A stretch of 64,000 bases of DNA from Sedimentitalea sp039941015 (lineage in GTDB: Bacteria > Pseudomonadota > Alphaproteobacteria > Rhodobacterales > Rhodobacteraceae). Position 1 is the stretch's first letter. Each line of letters starts with the position of its first letter. Shown in pieces: positions 44,901-52,164 of the stretch. Below the pieces are notes generated by a model that made no database searches, was not told the origin of the DNA, and worked only from the letters and a program-made list of their open reading frames with translations. The stretch lies in NCBI RefSeq assembly GCF_039941015.1, contig NZ_JBDVFI010000003.1, one strand, 5' to 3'. A program made the translations under genes and the position numbers.

Positions 44901-45105
44901 CATCGCGGATGTGCTTCAAGCCAACGGGTTCGCCGTTGATATCAAATGCTCCGACGGGATTTGCGGTGTCTGCAAATGCGGGCTGTTGACCGGTGAGGTC
45001 GAACATCGCGATCTGGTTCTGTCCGGAAAGCAACGCGAGACGTCGATTATCACCTGCCAATCCCGCGCAACGCAGGCAGGTGGCACGGTGGAATTGGACC
45101 TCTAG
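41929..45105 (+). CDS. Self-sufficient (respiration-independent) reductive dehalogenase fused to flavin reductase and ferredoxin
   Basis: About 1058 residues, resembling the catabolic reductive dehalogenases BhbA and NpRdhA. The N-terminal cobalamin-binding dehalogenase region has the duplicated nitroreductase-like halves (NPYVGSRFSIAVVTTEF and NPFLGPRLKSGAVTTN). Two 4Fe-4S clusters follow (CESCNKCARECP near residue 545; CGRCMKTCPW near 595). An FNR-type reductase spans about 740-960 (RQYSLCGDP for flavin, LLMGGGIGVTPMIAMA for NAD(P)H). A plant-type 2Fe-2S domain is at the C-terminus (CSDGICGVCKC, distal Cys in IITCQS). There is no Tat signal and no RdhB anchor, so it is cytoplasmic. It would remove halogen from an aromatic ring using NADPH. 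No ATG is available before the conserved RPVHLGRFPLE; TTG 41929 is chosen over ATG 42010 for that reason. Confidence 0.93.
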   Translation: MTRFFSNAKRPVHLGRFPLETLKRATDMPDLTKVPETRQLSFSREDDPASIVNAMRDHQAVMDAIRGGFVNKSKSTCPDDPVERANHIKAFCQFVDASMVGIARLPAGSLLEQPFRNPDIDRLADTLKTQQTKTLASGIDMVMADLRESMEAPPKSIAAHTHALTILIEHQRDPRPDERGADWIRNAQDHRGCILASEIAVVMANYIRLLGWDAQAHTQSTSDVCMNQLAVASGLAVIQNGELVNPYVGSRFSIAVVTTEFEMQPDLPLAPSASGNRVKKRPALAENLFESRDFAAGGHPFETLRRVAEPTTYIDEDRVARVPKRADMFARAQFGEMGKRLQDSAKGGHYVRKAAPSFAQRRLLGAFTLLQDGEPAAERQSVDAARNADNLKAASYFLGADAVGLSACPDWTWYSHDAVGAPIVPEHDQAVSMIIDQGFETMEGASGDDWIAVSQSMRAYLRFSLIGGVVAKQLRNLGYKAKAHSVMDGEVLQPPLLLLAGLGEVSRIGEVILNPFLGPRLKSGAVTTNMPMTHDQPIDFGLQKFCESCNKCARECPSGAITAGPKLMFNGYEIWKSDSQKCTTYRVTQPGGAMCGRCMKTCPWNLEGLFVEKPFRWAAMNMPSAAPLLAWLDDALDKGAINPVKKWWWDLELGEDGGYHPTPTPVNHRELQKDLELKYEDQTLAVYPANLAPHPYAYPFPMNRDQGIEAYQAMITAEEYQKRLEAGQTEGLTHEYKADVTSPVLHVEIALAQEMAPGITKYELRALDGSDLPEWTAGAHIDIVVAPEFLRQYSLCGDPADRSRYQIAVLREDEGRGGSQLLHRIFREGRKIFISRPINHFPVAQPASRHLLMGGGIGVTPMIAMAHELHPKGAEFELHYSIPSRENAGFLSELAEFPWADQVRLHVSNEGGRADFDQLIGPYQTGSHIYACGADRYMQAVMTRAKLAGFPEEARHLEYFSVPETPDYVNHPFRVHLAKSGRDLDIPADQSIADVLQANGFAVDIKCSDGICGVCKCGLLTGEVEHRDLVLSGKQRETSIITCQSRATQAGGTVELDL

Positions 45106-45143
45106 GCTAACGCAAATTTGGGCCGCTGTGCACAAACGTCTTT

Positions 45144-45167
45144 ACATAACTAGAAATGTAGTTATGT
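45144..45167. promoter_or_regulatory. ArsR-type operator
   Basis: A perfect inverted repeat with 9-base arms, ACATAACTA and TAGTTATGT, separated by 6 bases. It lies 7 bases before the arsR-like start codon. This is the size and placement of ArsR/SmtB operators, implying self-repression of the two-gene operon. Confidence 0.75.
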
Positions 45168-45174
45168 TTGATGC

Positions 45175-45489
45175 ATGGATACAAATACCTCAGTTGCTCA
45201 CGCTCTCGCCGCCCTTGGTCATGACGCCCGACTCGCGATCTTTCGTCTATTGGTCCGGGCTGGGCATGACGGACTGAATGTCGGCGACATCGCCCAAGAG
45301 TTGACCATGCCCGCCTCGACGCTCGCCCACCACCTGAAGTCATTGGTTGATGCGGGGCTAGTGGTTCAGGAACGCATGGGGCGACAAATCGTCAATCGGG
45401 TGGATTTTGACGTGATGCAGCAAACCGTTTCGTTCCTCACCGCCGAATGCTGTGTCGGCGTGAAACTGACAAGAGATGACGCCGCCTGA
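45175..45489 (+). CDS. ArsR-family metalloregulator
   Basis: A 104-residue winged-helix repressor. HDARLAIFRLLVRAG at the N-terminus and MPASTLAHHLKSLVDAGLVV as the recognition helix are standard ArsR features. A Cys pair in the C-terminal tail (TAECCVG) could bind As(III) or another thiophilic metal. This site differs from the CVC site in the DNA-binding helix of classical ArsR. It sits 53 bases ahead of an ArsP-like permease, with a clear operator at 45144-45167, so it probably represses the pair until metal binds. Confidence 0.9.
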   Translation: MDTNTSVAHALAALGHDARLAIFRLLVRAGHDGLNVGDIAQELTMPASTLAHHLKSLVDAGLVVQERMGRQIVNRVDFDVMQQTVSFLTAECCVGVKLTRDDAA

Positions 45490-45542
45490 TACCCGGTCAA
45501 AATTTTGCGACCAATCACAACCACTTCTCTAGGAGAATGGAT

Positions 45543-46595
45543 ATGAGTACACTCACGCAACCCACCCGGCATTGGTCGGTCGATTTGGCCCACAGGATCT
45601 GGTCAAAGGAACGGGTTTGGTTGGTCTCTTTGGGGATCTTGATCCTGTTGTTCCTGTTCGCCCCAGAACAGGGCGCAGAGAGTGCAAAGTTCACCGCGAA
45701 CAACCTGTTGGACGTCGCTCCGTTTCTGGTGCTGTCGATCGGCATTGCCGCCTATGCCGGCGCAACCGGCGCGGACGGGTTGATTGCGCGGGCCTTTACA
45801 GGCTCCCCTGCCGTCATGATCCTGATCGCGGCTTTGGCCGGGGGCCTGTCGCCCTTCTGTTCCTGCGGTGTCATTCCGTTGATCGCCGCATTGCTCGCCA
45901 TGGGTGTGCCCTTATCGGCGGTCATGGCATTTTGGTTGGCTTCGCCCGTCATGGACCCTTCGATGTTCGTTTTGACCACCGGTGTTCTCGGTGTTGAATT
46001 CGCGATTGCCAAGACCATCGCGGCCATTGGTCTCGGCGTTTTTGGCGGAACGGTTGTGCATCTGCTGGCAAAGTCCGGTGGCCTGACGAACCCGCTGCGC
46101 GAAGATGTCGGCAACGGCGGCTGTGGTGGCGCCAAGGTCCGCACGGCACAACCGGTCGTCTGGGCGTTCTGGCGCGACAATGCGCGGGTCTCTAAATTTG
46201 CCAAGGAAGGTATCAAGACAACGCTGTTCCTGGCCAAATGGCTGACGCTTGCCTTTGTACTGGAAAGCCTGATGCTGGCATGGCTGCCCGCAGACCTGGT
46301 GGCCCAAACACTGGGTGGCGCAGGCTTGGCCCCGATCGGAATTGCAACGCTTGTCGGCGTTCCTGCCTACCTTAACGGCTATGCCGCGCTTCCCTTGGTT
46401 GGCGGATTGATGGGACAGGGCATGGCACCCGGTGCCGGGCTGGCGTTTCTTGTCGCAGGTGGTGTGACCTCACTGCCCGCCGCCGTCGCGGTTTGGGCGC
46501 TGGTCAAGCGCCCGGTGTTCCTGTTGTACCTTGGCATCGCGCTTTCAGGTTCGTTCGCGGCCGGTCTGGCGTTTCAGTTTTGGGTCACACTTTGA
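45543..46595 (+). CDS. Permease of the ArsP/DUF318 family
   Basis: A 350-residue inner-membrane permease with about eight to ten helices. The family hallmark GGLSPFCSCGVIPL lies near residues 101-114, with ASPVMDPSMFVLT next and a Cys/Gly-rich cytoplasmic loop (VGNGGCGGAK) in the middle. The second half repeats the pattern (VGVPAYLNGYAALPLV). ArsP relatives export trivalent methylarsenicals, while other DUF318 members move Cu or Zn. The ArsR partner with a Cys pair favours arsenic or a soft metal. ATG 45543 is chosen because AGGAG lies 7 bases upstream, rather than ATG 45537, which would be too close. Confidence 0.88.
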   Translation: MSTLTQPTRHWSVDLAHRIWSKERVWLVSLGILILLFLFAPEQGAESAKFTANNLLDVAPFLVLSIGIAAYAGATGADGLIARAFTGSPAVMILIAALAGGLSPFCSCGVIPLIAALLAMGVPLSAVMAFWLASPVMDPSMFVLTTGVLGVEFAIAKTIAAIGLGVFGGTVVHLLAKSGGLTNPLREDVGNGGCGGAKVRTAQPVVWAFWRDNARVSKFAKEGIKTTLFLAKWLTLAFVLESLMLAWLPADLVAQTLGGAGLAPIGIATLVGVPAYLNGYAALPLVGGLMGQGMAPGAGLAFLVAGGVTSLPAAVAVWALVKRPVFLLYLGIALSGSFAAGLAFQFWVTL

Positions 46596-46601
46596 ACCAA
46601 A

Positions 46602-46626
46602 GGCCAGCGCAGCACCTGCGCTGGCC
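46602..46626 (+). terminator. Terminator-like hairpin after the ArsP-like gene
   Basis: A perfect 11-bp GC-rich stem (GGCCAGCGCAG / CTGCGCTGGCC) with a CAC loop, six bases after the permease stop. It is followed by only a short ATTT, so termination would rely on the strong stem. In the opposite direction TTTGGTT follows, so it may work both ways. Confidence 0.65.
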
Positions 46627-46689
46627 ATTTCGCATCTGGCATTGGTTCTGCGAAGTCGGCAGATCGAATGCCGCAGCGGTTTCATTTCC

Positions 46690-47428
46690 ATGGATTGATG
46701 GTGCGGGTGAAGCGCCGCGTTCGGGCGTAAGGTTGCGTTTTTGGGGGGCCGGATCGCGATCTTGACGATTGTGCCAAAACGTTCGACGAGAAGTTCACGG
46801 GTTGAACTGCCGTCGTAAGCCGCGTCTGCGAGGAATAGATCAACCGGACCGTCGACTTGATCCAAGAGGTCTGGCAGTGCCGTTGGATCACTAATGTCGT
46901 CTGTGGTCAAATCGGAGCAAACGATCTCGCCACTGACAAGATCAAGACCGAGGTGGAGCTTGCGCCAATTCTTACGCTTCGCCCGGTTTTTATGCTTCTC
47001 CTCAAGCCAATCACCTTCAGGCCGGTGCTGTCCACAACCAGTTGCACTGGTTTGTCACTCTTGGATCTCGGCTTTGTGCGCAACGTCAACCCATTGCCCC
47101 GGCGCGAGAGCGTGGAAAAGTCCGGCACTGCGATCTCAACCCCCAGCAGCCTCGCAAGGGAGCGCATCAATCCTTGGGTTTGATGCAGCGGCTGCTTGAA
47201 GACCAGGCCCAGCGTCAGGCACATCTCAATCGCCAGATCAGAGTAGTGCGGCTGTCCGCCGCACGTGGTTCGGCGCGGGGCCGACCACAAGGCAAGCGCG
47301 TCCTCGCTGATCCAGACAGTCAGATCGCCGCGTCGCCGCAGGCCTTCGTTGTATTCAGCCCAGTTGGTCACCCGATGCCTTTGAATTGGGATCTTGTCAC
47401 GACGATCAGCGTTGAGCTTGTGCGGCAT
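46690..47428 (-). pseudogene. IS5-type transposase, frameshifted and 3'-truncated
   Basis: The minus strand encodes a typical IS5-class transposase start (KLNADRRDKIPIQRHRV, then NWAEYNEGLRRRGDLTVW) up to VVDSTGLKVIG. A small deletion near 47005-47015 removes about four codons and shifts the frame; the protein resumes as LHLGLDLVSGEIVCSDL, then TTDDISDPTALPDLLDQ, up to NATLRPNAALHP. A further one-base change then loses frame and the remaining ~90 C-terminal residues are absent. The catalytic core is therefore incomplete. The element's outer end with GGCTTTGTTGCAGAG is still visible at 47483-47496. It cannot move by itself. Confidence 0.85.
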
Positions 47429-47971
47429 TCACAAATTCCTGAATGCTACAAACCGCAACGATATCAGCGGTGCGGCGATCTCTGCAACAAAGCCGAGCTT
47501 AGTAGCTCATAGAATAGTGTCATCGACTGAGTGGACGCCAACTTTCAATTTGGACCACGCAAGCTGGGCTGCCCAATGCGCCATTGAGCAGGAACCAGGG
47601 TGACATGCCGCGAGATGATCTCGTTGGCCTGCGCGTTCGACACCGAGTGCCGTTGCGCAATTTGAAATGACAGGGCGAGAGGGTGAACTTTGCGTCCGCG
47701 ATTGAAACACCTTTCAGGGAATCGCCGGATGCCCCCTCGATCATTGATCTGGGCAGCGCCTACTATCTGGACGGGTACTTCGTGTTTCTGGTTGCGGACA
47801 ATACGGTTCTCGCCACGCGCGAGTTAGCCCTTTGGGGCACCTGGAAGAGATCCGTTCATCTTTGTTCCGCAGCCTGGTGGCGGTAGGGATGTCGATTGCC
47901 ACAGACGTCGTGATCCGCCAAACGGACCGGCGCGGTGGCCTCGAGAAAGGCCATCGCGCTTGGGCGTACTT
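47429..47971. other. Unassigned debris between the IS relic and the HisD-like gene
   Basis: About 540 bases holding the IS end near 47483-47496 and short frames that I cannot assign. On the plus strand 47683-47886 encodes 67 residues (GTG start), including SAYYLDGYFVFLVADN, which loosely recalls phage packaged-DNA stabilisation proteins. On the minus strand two overlapping frames (SIADAKFTLSPCHFKL; QRHSVSNAQANEIISRHV) look like pieces of one broken gene. No start, domain or stop arrangement supports a functional gene. Confidence 0.4.
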
Positions 47972-49240
47972 CTAGGGTCGCAGGCGCAGTTCGGCCGACC
48001 TCGCGTGCCCTTCCATGCCTTCAGCTCGGCTGATCCGCGCGGTGCGCAAGGCCAGCTCGTGCGAAGCGTCTTCGTTGCAGCGCTGCCAAGTCACGGTCTT
48101 GGTGAACTTATGCACCGACAAGCCGCCGGTGTAACGCGCAGCGCCGCTGGTTGGCAGGACATGGTTCGGACCAGAGGTCTTGTCGCCGAAAGCCACCGTG
48201 GTTTCCTTGCCCAGAAACAGCGAGCCGTAGGCCGAAAGCCGGTCAAGCCACCAGTCAAGATCCTCGGCCTGCACCTGAAGGTGTTCGGGCGCATAGCGGT
48301 CTGAAATCTGCACGGCCTCTTCGCGGCTGTCGCAGAGGATCACTTCGGCGCGTTCGTCCCAGGCGGTGCGGGCGGCAGCGGCGTTGGGTTGCGGCAGGCT
48401 GGCGATCAGGGCCGAGACACGGTCCAGCACGGCCTCGGCCAGCACCTTGTCGGTCGCGACCAGCCAGACCGGACTGTCGATGCCGTGTTCCGCCTGACTG
48501 ACGAGGTCCCAAGCGACGGTATCCGCCGATGCGGTGTGATCGGCAATGACCAGTGAATCGGTCGGGCCTGCGAACATGTCGATCCCCACCTCTCCGAACA
48601 GCATCCGTTTGGCTTCGGCCACATAGCTGTTGCCCGGCCCGACGAGAATATCCGCGGGTTTGCCTCCAAACAACCCCTGCGCCATGGCTGCGATCCCTTG
48701 CACGCCACCGAGGTTCAGGATCAAATCCGCACCGCACAGGTCCATCGCAAAGACGATCGGGTCAGGTATGCCGATGTCGGGCCGGGTGGGGGACACTGCA
48801 GAAATATGCTTTACGCCCGCGACCTTGGCGGTGGTGATTGTCATCAGGGCGCTGGCGACATGGCTGTACCGACCGCCTGGCACGTAGCACCCGGCGCTCG
48901 AAACGGGGATTTGCTTTTGCCCGGCGATCAGGCCGGGCATCACTTCGATCTCGCATTCGCCCAACGTCGCCTTTTGCGCCTCGGCGAAACGACGGATGTT
49001 TTTCTGGGCGAACCGGATGTCGTCCTTGAGCGCATCGGGCACACGATCGCAGGCGGCCTTGCGCTCGGCATCCGACAGCACGATCTCGCCGGTCCAGCCG
49101 TCGAGTTTTTCGGCATAGCCGCGCACCGCGGCCTCGCCTTCGCGCTCGATATTGGCCAGCATGATGGCGACGATATCGCGAACATCCTTGTTTTCCACGG
49201 CTGGGCGGGGCGCGGCAGTCTTGAGATAGGTTATGGCCAT
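47972..49240 (-). CDS. Histidinol-dehydrogenase-family enzyme (HpsN-like)
   Basis: A 422-residue NAD-dependent alcohol dehydrogenase of the HisD fold. The metal and catalytic residues of HisD are all recognisable: Gln and His in VSQAEHGIDS, the Glu-His pair in YAPEHLQVQ, Asp in FGDKTSGPNHVLPT and the C-terminal His in GMEGHARSA. The segment DMFAGPTDSLVIAD differs from the usual HisD wording. The gene is far from any histidine genes, clustered with a cysteate-lyase-like gene. HpsN, the HisD paralogue of Roseobacters, oxidises 2,3-dihydroxypropanesulfonate to sulfolactate. A role in sulfonate or amino-alcohol oxidation fits better than histidine synthesis. It is the last gene of the six-gene run. 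Confidence 0.85.
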   Translation of the reverse strand: MAITYLKTAAPRPAVENKDVRDIVAIMLANIEREGEAAVRGYAEKLDGWTGEIVLSDAERKAACDRVPDALKDDIRFAQKNIRRFAEAQKATLGECEIEVMPGLIAGQKQIPVSSAGCYVPGGRYSHVASALMTITTAKVAGVKHISAVSPTRPDIGIPDPIVFAMDLCGADLILNLGGVQGIAAMAQGLFGGKPADILVGPGNSYVAEAKRMLFGEVGIDMFAGPTDSLVIADHTASADTVAWDLVSQAEHGIDSPVWLVATDKVLAEAVLDRVSALIASLPQPNAAAARTAWDERAEVILCDSREEAVQISDRYAPEHLQVQAEDLDWWLDRLSAYGSLFLGKETTVAFGDKTSGPNHVLPTSGAARYTGGLSVHKFTKTVTWQRCNEDASHELALRTARISRAEGMEGHARSAELRLRP

Positions 49241-49244
49241 GGCG

Positions 49245-49946
49245 TCAACTCGATCTTGTCAGGGTGTGGTCATGTATGGCGTCGGCCAGAACATCGATCG
49301 TGTCGATAATCGGAACGCTGGCGGAGAGGGTCGGGGCAAGGAGAGAGAATTCAGAGCAGGCCACGAGCACAAGTGCTGCGCCATTGCCGGTCAGTTCGAG
49401 CGTTGCGTCAGACAGAATTTGCTGTGCGTCCTGCGTTGCCCCATCGGCCTTGATCGATCTGATCGCGCTCAACATCCGGTCAGAGTTGTCCGGCCAGACC
49501 GCGCGGAGTCCTGCCTTTTCCAACGCCGCATCGAACACCCCCGCAATGCGTGTGGCTGGGGACGCAAGAATGCCGATTTTGCCGCCCTGTGCGATGGTCT
49601 GTGCAGCGCGCGCCACGGCCAGATCGACCATGTTGAGCAGCGGAACCGATACCGCCGCGCCGATCTGCGGTGCATAGTGGTGTGCTGTATTGCATGGCAT
49701 TGCCAACGCTGTCGCTCCGGCGGTTTCAAGCCGCTGCGCCATTTCGGCAAGCGCAGGCGCGGGATCAATCCCGGTGCCCTCGATCAGGTGCGCAATACGC
49801 GAAGGAACCTGCGGGTTCATGTCGATCAAGAGCGGCAGGTGATCGGCATCGTCACGGGCCTGCACGGTCGACAGCAGACGCTGTTGCAACAGGATCGTGG
49901 CCTCCGGTCCCATACCCCCGAGAATACCGACGACATTGCGGGTCAT
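49245..49946 (-). CDS. Aspartate/glutamate racemase family protein
   Basis: A 233-residue PLP-independent racemase-family protein. The N-terminal signature is VGILGGMGPEATILLQQRL. Both catalytic Cys positions are present, in AMPCNTAHHY and VLVACSEFSLL, so two-base racemisation is possible. The start at 49946 overlaps the aminotransferase stop (ATGA). It may interconvert enantiomers of an amino acid such as aspartate or the sulfonated analogue cysteate, which would match its neighbour, the CuyA-like lyase. The specific substrate cannot be read from the sequence. Confidence 0.88.
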   Translation of the reverse strand: MTRNVVGILGGMGPEATILLQQRLLSTVQARDDADHLPLLIDMNPQVPSRIAHLIEGTGIDPAPALAEMAQRLETAGATALAMPCNTAHHYAPQIGAAVSVPLLNMVDLAVARAAQTIAQGGKIGILASPATRIAGVFDAALEKAGLRAVWPDNSDRMLSAIRSIKADGATQDAQQILSDATLELTGNGAALVLVACSEFSLLAPTLSASVPIIDTIDVLADAIHDHTLTRSS

Positions 49947-51136
49947 TGTGAAACCTCGGCCACGGTTTCCCCGATCAACTCGGCAATCAACGTGCAATCC
50001 GCCTCTGAAAAGCTCAGTGGAAGGCGCATGTCGAACAGTGTCGCCATGATACGGTCGGTTTCGGGCAGGGATTGGCCTGCGACATAGCGCCAACTGTGGT
50101 GCGACGAGGTGAAACCATGGGGTTCTTTCCCGCCGAACCACTTTAGCTCCACTCCGCGCGCGGCCGCTGATGCAAGCGTGGCACGGCACTGATCATCGGA
50201 AAAGCCCGGCAGGCGAAACTGGATCGACGATCCAACATGCACCTCCTGAGCGGGCAGTGCGATTGTGGCAATCCGGGCATAGGCTCTCAGAACACGCTCC
50301 ACCTCTTGATAGCGAGCGTTCCAGCGATCGATATTGGCGTCCAGCTGCGCCAGTTGGGGGCGCAGGATAGCGGCGCGCAGGGCATCCATCCGCGCTGAGC
50401 AGTTGGGCATGTCATAGCGCGGCAAATCGAACGCCTCAGCCTCAGGGCCGGCACCGTGGCGATTATACAGCATATAGCTGCCCGACAGGATGGTCGCGCG
50501 CGCGGCGAAGTCGGGGATGTCGGTTGTCAGGAAGCCCCCTTCTCCGGAGTTCATGTGTTTGTAGGTCTGAGTGGAGAAACAGGCGATTTTGCCGAAATTT
50601 CCAGACCGCTTGCCGTTCCACTGCGCACCCATCGTGTGGGCGCAATCCTCGATCACCGTGACACCGGCGGCATCGCAGATCTCCATGAGCCGGTCCATGT
50701 CGCAGAGGTGACCACGCATGTGTGACAGCAGCAACATACGCGCACCTGAGGCCGCGATCTTGCGCTCCAGATCGCCCAGATCAAGTCGCAGATTTTCGTC
50801 GATCTCGACGAGAACCGCCTTGCCGCCGACTGCGCGGATGGCACCAGGAACCGGGGCGAGGGTGAAGCCATTGGTCAACACCGCATCACCCGGTTCGATG
50901 TCACAGGCCCGTAACGCTATCTGCAAGGCCTGACCGCCAGAGGTGACGGCTAGGCAATAGGCGCTGCCTTGCCAATCACGGAATTCGGACTCCAGTTGTG
51001 CCACCTCGCCGATCTCATCGGGGGCGAGGTTATAGCGGTGCAGGCGACCTGATTGCAGAACAGCCACCGCCGCGTCGATAGCTCCGGTCGGGATCGCCTC
51101 TTGCTGAGTGAATGAGCCAGTAAACCTGCGTGCCAA
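49943..51136 (-). CDS. DegT/DnrJ/EryC1/StrS-family aminotransferase
   Basis: A 397-residue PLP enzyme. The Schiff-base Lys is in STQTYKHMNSGEGGF near residue 190. The PLP-phosphate region is VTSGGQALQIALRA and the cofactor-stacking Asp is in VIEDCAHTMGA. The family mostly aminates keto-sugars, but here no sugar genes are present, so an amino-acid or amino-sulfonate substrate is more likely. The start is a TTG at 51136 with AAGGA upstream. Gaps of 14 bases to the CuyA-like gene and an ATGA overlap with the racemase show one transcript. Confidence 0.87.
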   Translation of the reverse strand: MARRFTGSFTQQEAIPTGAIDAAVAVLQSGRLHRYNLAPDEIGEVAQLESEFRDWQGSAYCLAVTSGGQALQIALRACDIEPGDAVLTNGFTLAPVPGAIRAVGGKAVLVEIDENLRLDLGDLERKIAASGARMLLLSHMRGHLCDMDRLMEICDAAGVTVIEDCAHTMGAQWNGKRSGNFGKIACFSTQTYKHMNSGEGGFLTTDIPDFAARATILSGSYMLYNRHGAGPEAEAFDLPRYDMPNCSARMDALRAAILRPQLAQLDANIDRWNARYQEVERVLRAYARIATIALPAQEVHVGSSIQFRLPGFSDDQCRATLASAAARGVELKWFGGKEPHGFTSSHHSWRYVAGQSLPETDRIMATLFDMRLPLSFSEADCTLIAELIGETVAEVSQ

Positions 51137-51150
51137 GGCGGTGTTCCTTT

Positions 51151-52164
51151 CTACAGTTCGACCCAGCGGGCGCTGTTGTCAAAAGCGAAATCATAGCCGC
51201 CAAGTGCTGCGGCACCCCCGGTATGCAGGAACACGATGCGCTGGTCCTTGAATTCGCCTTTTCGTGCAAGATCAATCAACCCGGCGGCACCTTTGGCGGA
51301 ATAGCAGGGATCGAGCAGGATACCTTCGAGTTCGGCAAACATCCGGATCGCTTCGATGCCGCTGTCGGTGGGCAGGCCATAGCCGTCGCCGACGTAATCG
51401 GTATTGGCCATCACATCCTCGCGCTTGGCCACGCCGGCACATCCCAGCTTTTCGGCGGTCTTGCAGGCCAGATCATAGACCATCTGCTCCTGCTTGGGCT
51501 GCGGCGCACGGGTGCCAATTCCCAACACCGGGATCTGTGCGTTCATCGCACACAGGCCAGTGACCAGCCCTGCCTGCGTGCCCGACGAGCCGGTTGCGTG
51601 AGTCAGCCGATCAATGTTCAGACCGATGTCGTTGGCCTGTGACACCAGTTCAAAGGCGCAGTTGACATAGCCTAGCGCACCGGTCGGGTTCGATCCGCCG
51701 CCGGGAATGACATAGACGTTGCGGCCCTCGGCGCGTTTTTTCTCAGCGGCGCGTTCCATTTCACCGGGCATATCGTGGCCGCCGGGAAATTTCTGCGTTG
51801 TCGCGCCGTGCAGGTGATCCAGCAGGACGTTGCCGTTGGTGTTATAATTGGCGTCGTCATAGCCGGTGCGATCTTCGAGCAGGATGTGGCAATCCAGACC
51901 CAGCTTGGCCGCATAGGCGGCGGTCTGGCGCCCGTGATTGGTCTGGGTCGCGCCTTGGGTCATGACCATGTCGGCGCCCTGTTCCTGCGCTTCGCCCATC
52001 AGGAATTCCAGCTTGCGGGTTTTGTTGCCGCCGGTGGACATGCCGGTGCAGTCGTCACGCTTGATCCAGATTTCAACGCCCAGCTCTTTGGACAAGCGCT
52101 CCATCGGCTCCAGCGGCGTGGGCAGATGGGCGAGGCGAACACGGGGAAAGCGGGAAATGTGCAT
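51151..52164 (-). CDS. cuyA: CuyA-like L-cysteate sulfo-lyase / D-cysteine desulfhydrase family
   Basis: A 337-residue PLP enzyme of the ACC deaminase/D-cysteine desulfhydrase family. Its N-terminus, MHISRFPRVRLAHLPTPLEP, is very like Ruegeria CuyA. The PLP Lys is in STGGNKTRKLEFL, and the substrate loop reads TQGATQTNHGRQTAA, where I recall CuyA having Ala at the Gly position. CuyA converts L-cysteate to pyruvate, sulfite and ammonia; D-cysteine desulfhydrases release sulfide instead. The start at 52164 lies inside the end of the upstream regulator gene (92-base overlap). No sulfite exporter or sulfite oxidase is adjacent, which leaves the desulfhydrase option open. Confidence 0.82.
   Translation of the reverse strand: MHISRFPRVRLAHLPTPLEPMERLSKELGVEIWIKRDDCTGMSTGGNKTRKLEFLMGEAQEQGADMVMTQGATQTNHGRQTAAYAAKLGLDCHILLEDRTGYDDANYNTNGNVLLDHLHGATTQKFPGGHDMPGEMERAAEKKRAEGRNVYVIPGGGSNPTGALGYVNCAFELVSQANDIGLNIDRLTHATGSSGTQAGLVTGLCAMNAQIPVLGIGTRAPQPKQEQMVYDLACKTAEKLGCAGVAKREDVMANTDYVGDGYGLPTDSGIEAIRMFAELEGILLDPCYSAKGAAGLIDLARKGEFKDQRIVFLHTGGAAALGGYDFAFDNSARWVEL

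Noticed and set aside
47683..47886. A 67-residue plus-strand gene (SAYYLDGYFVF...)
   Set aside because: Only a GTG start, a weak ribosome-binding site, a non-conserved tail and a location in debris. Kept as part of the unassigned region instead.
47972..49240. Biosynthetic histidinol dehydrogenase (hisD)
   Set aside because: All HisD metal residues are present, but the gene lies in a cluster with CuyA-like, racemase and aminotransferase genes and no other his genes. An HpsN-like role is more likely.
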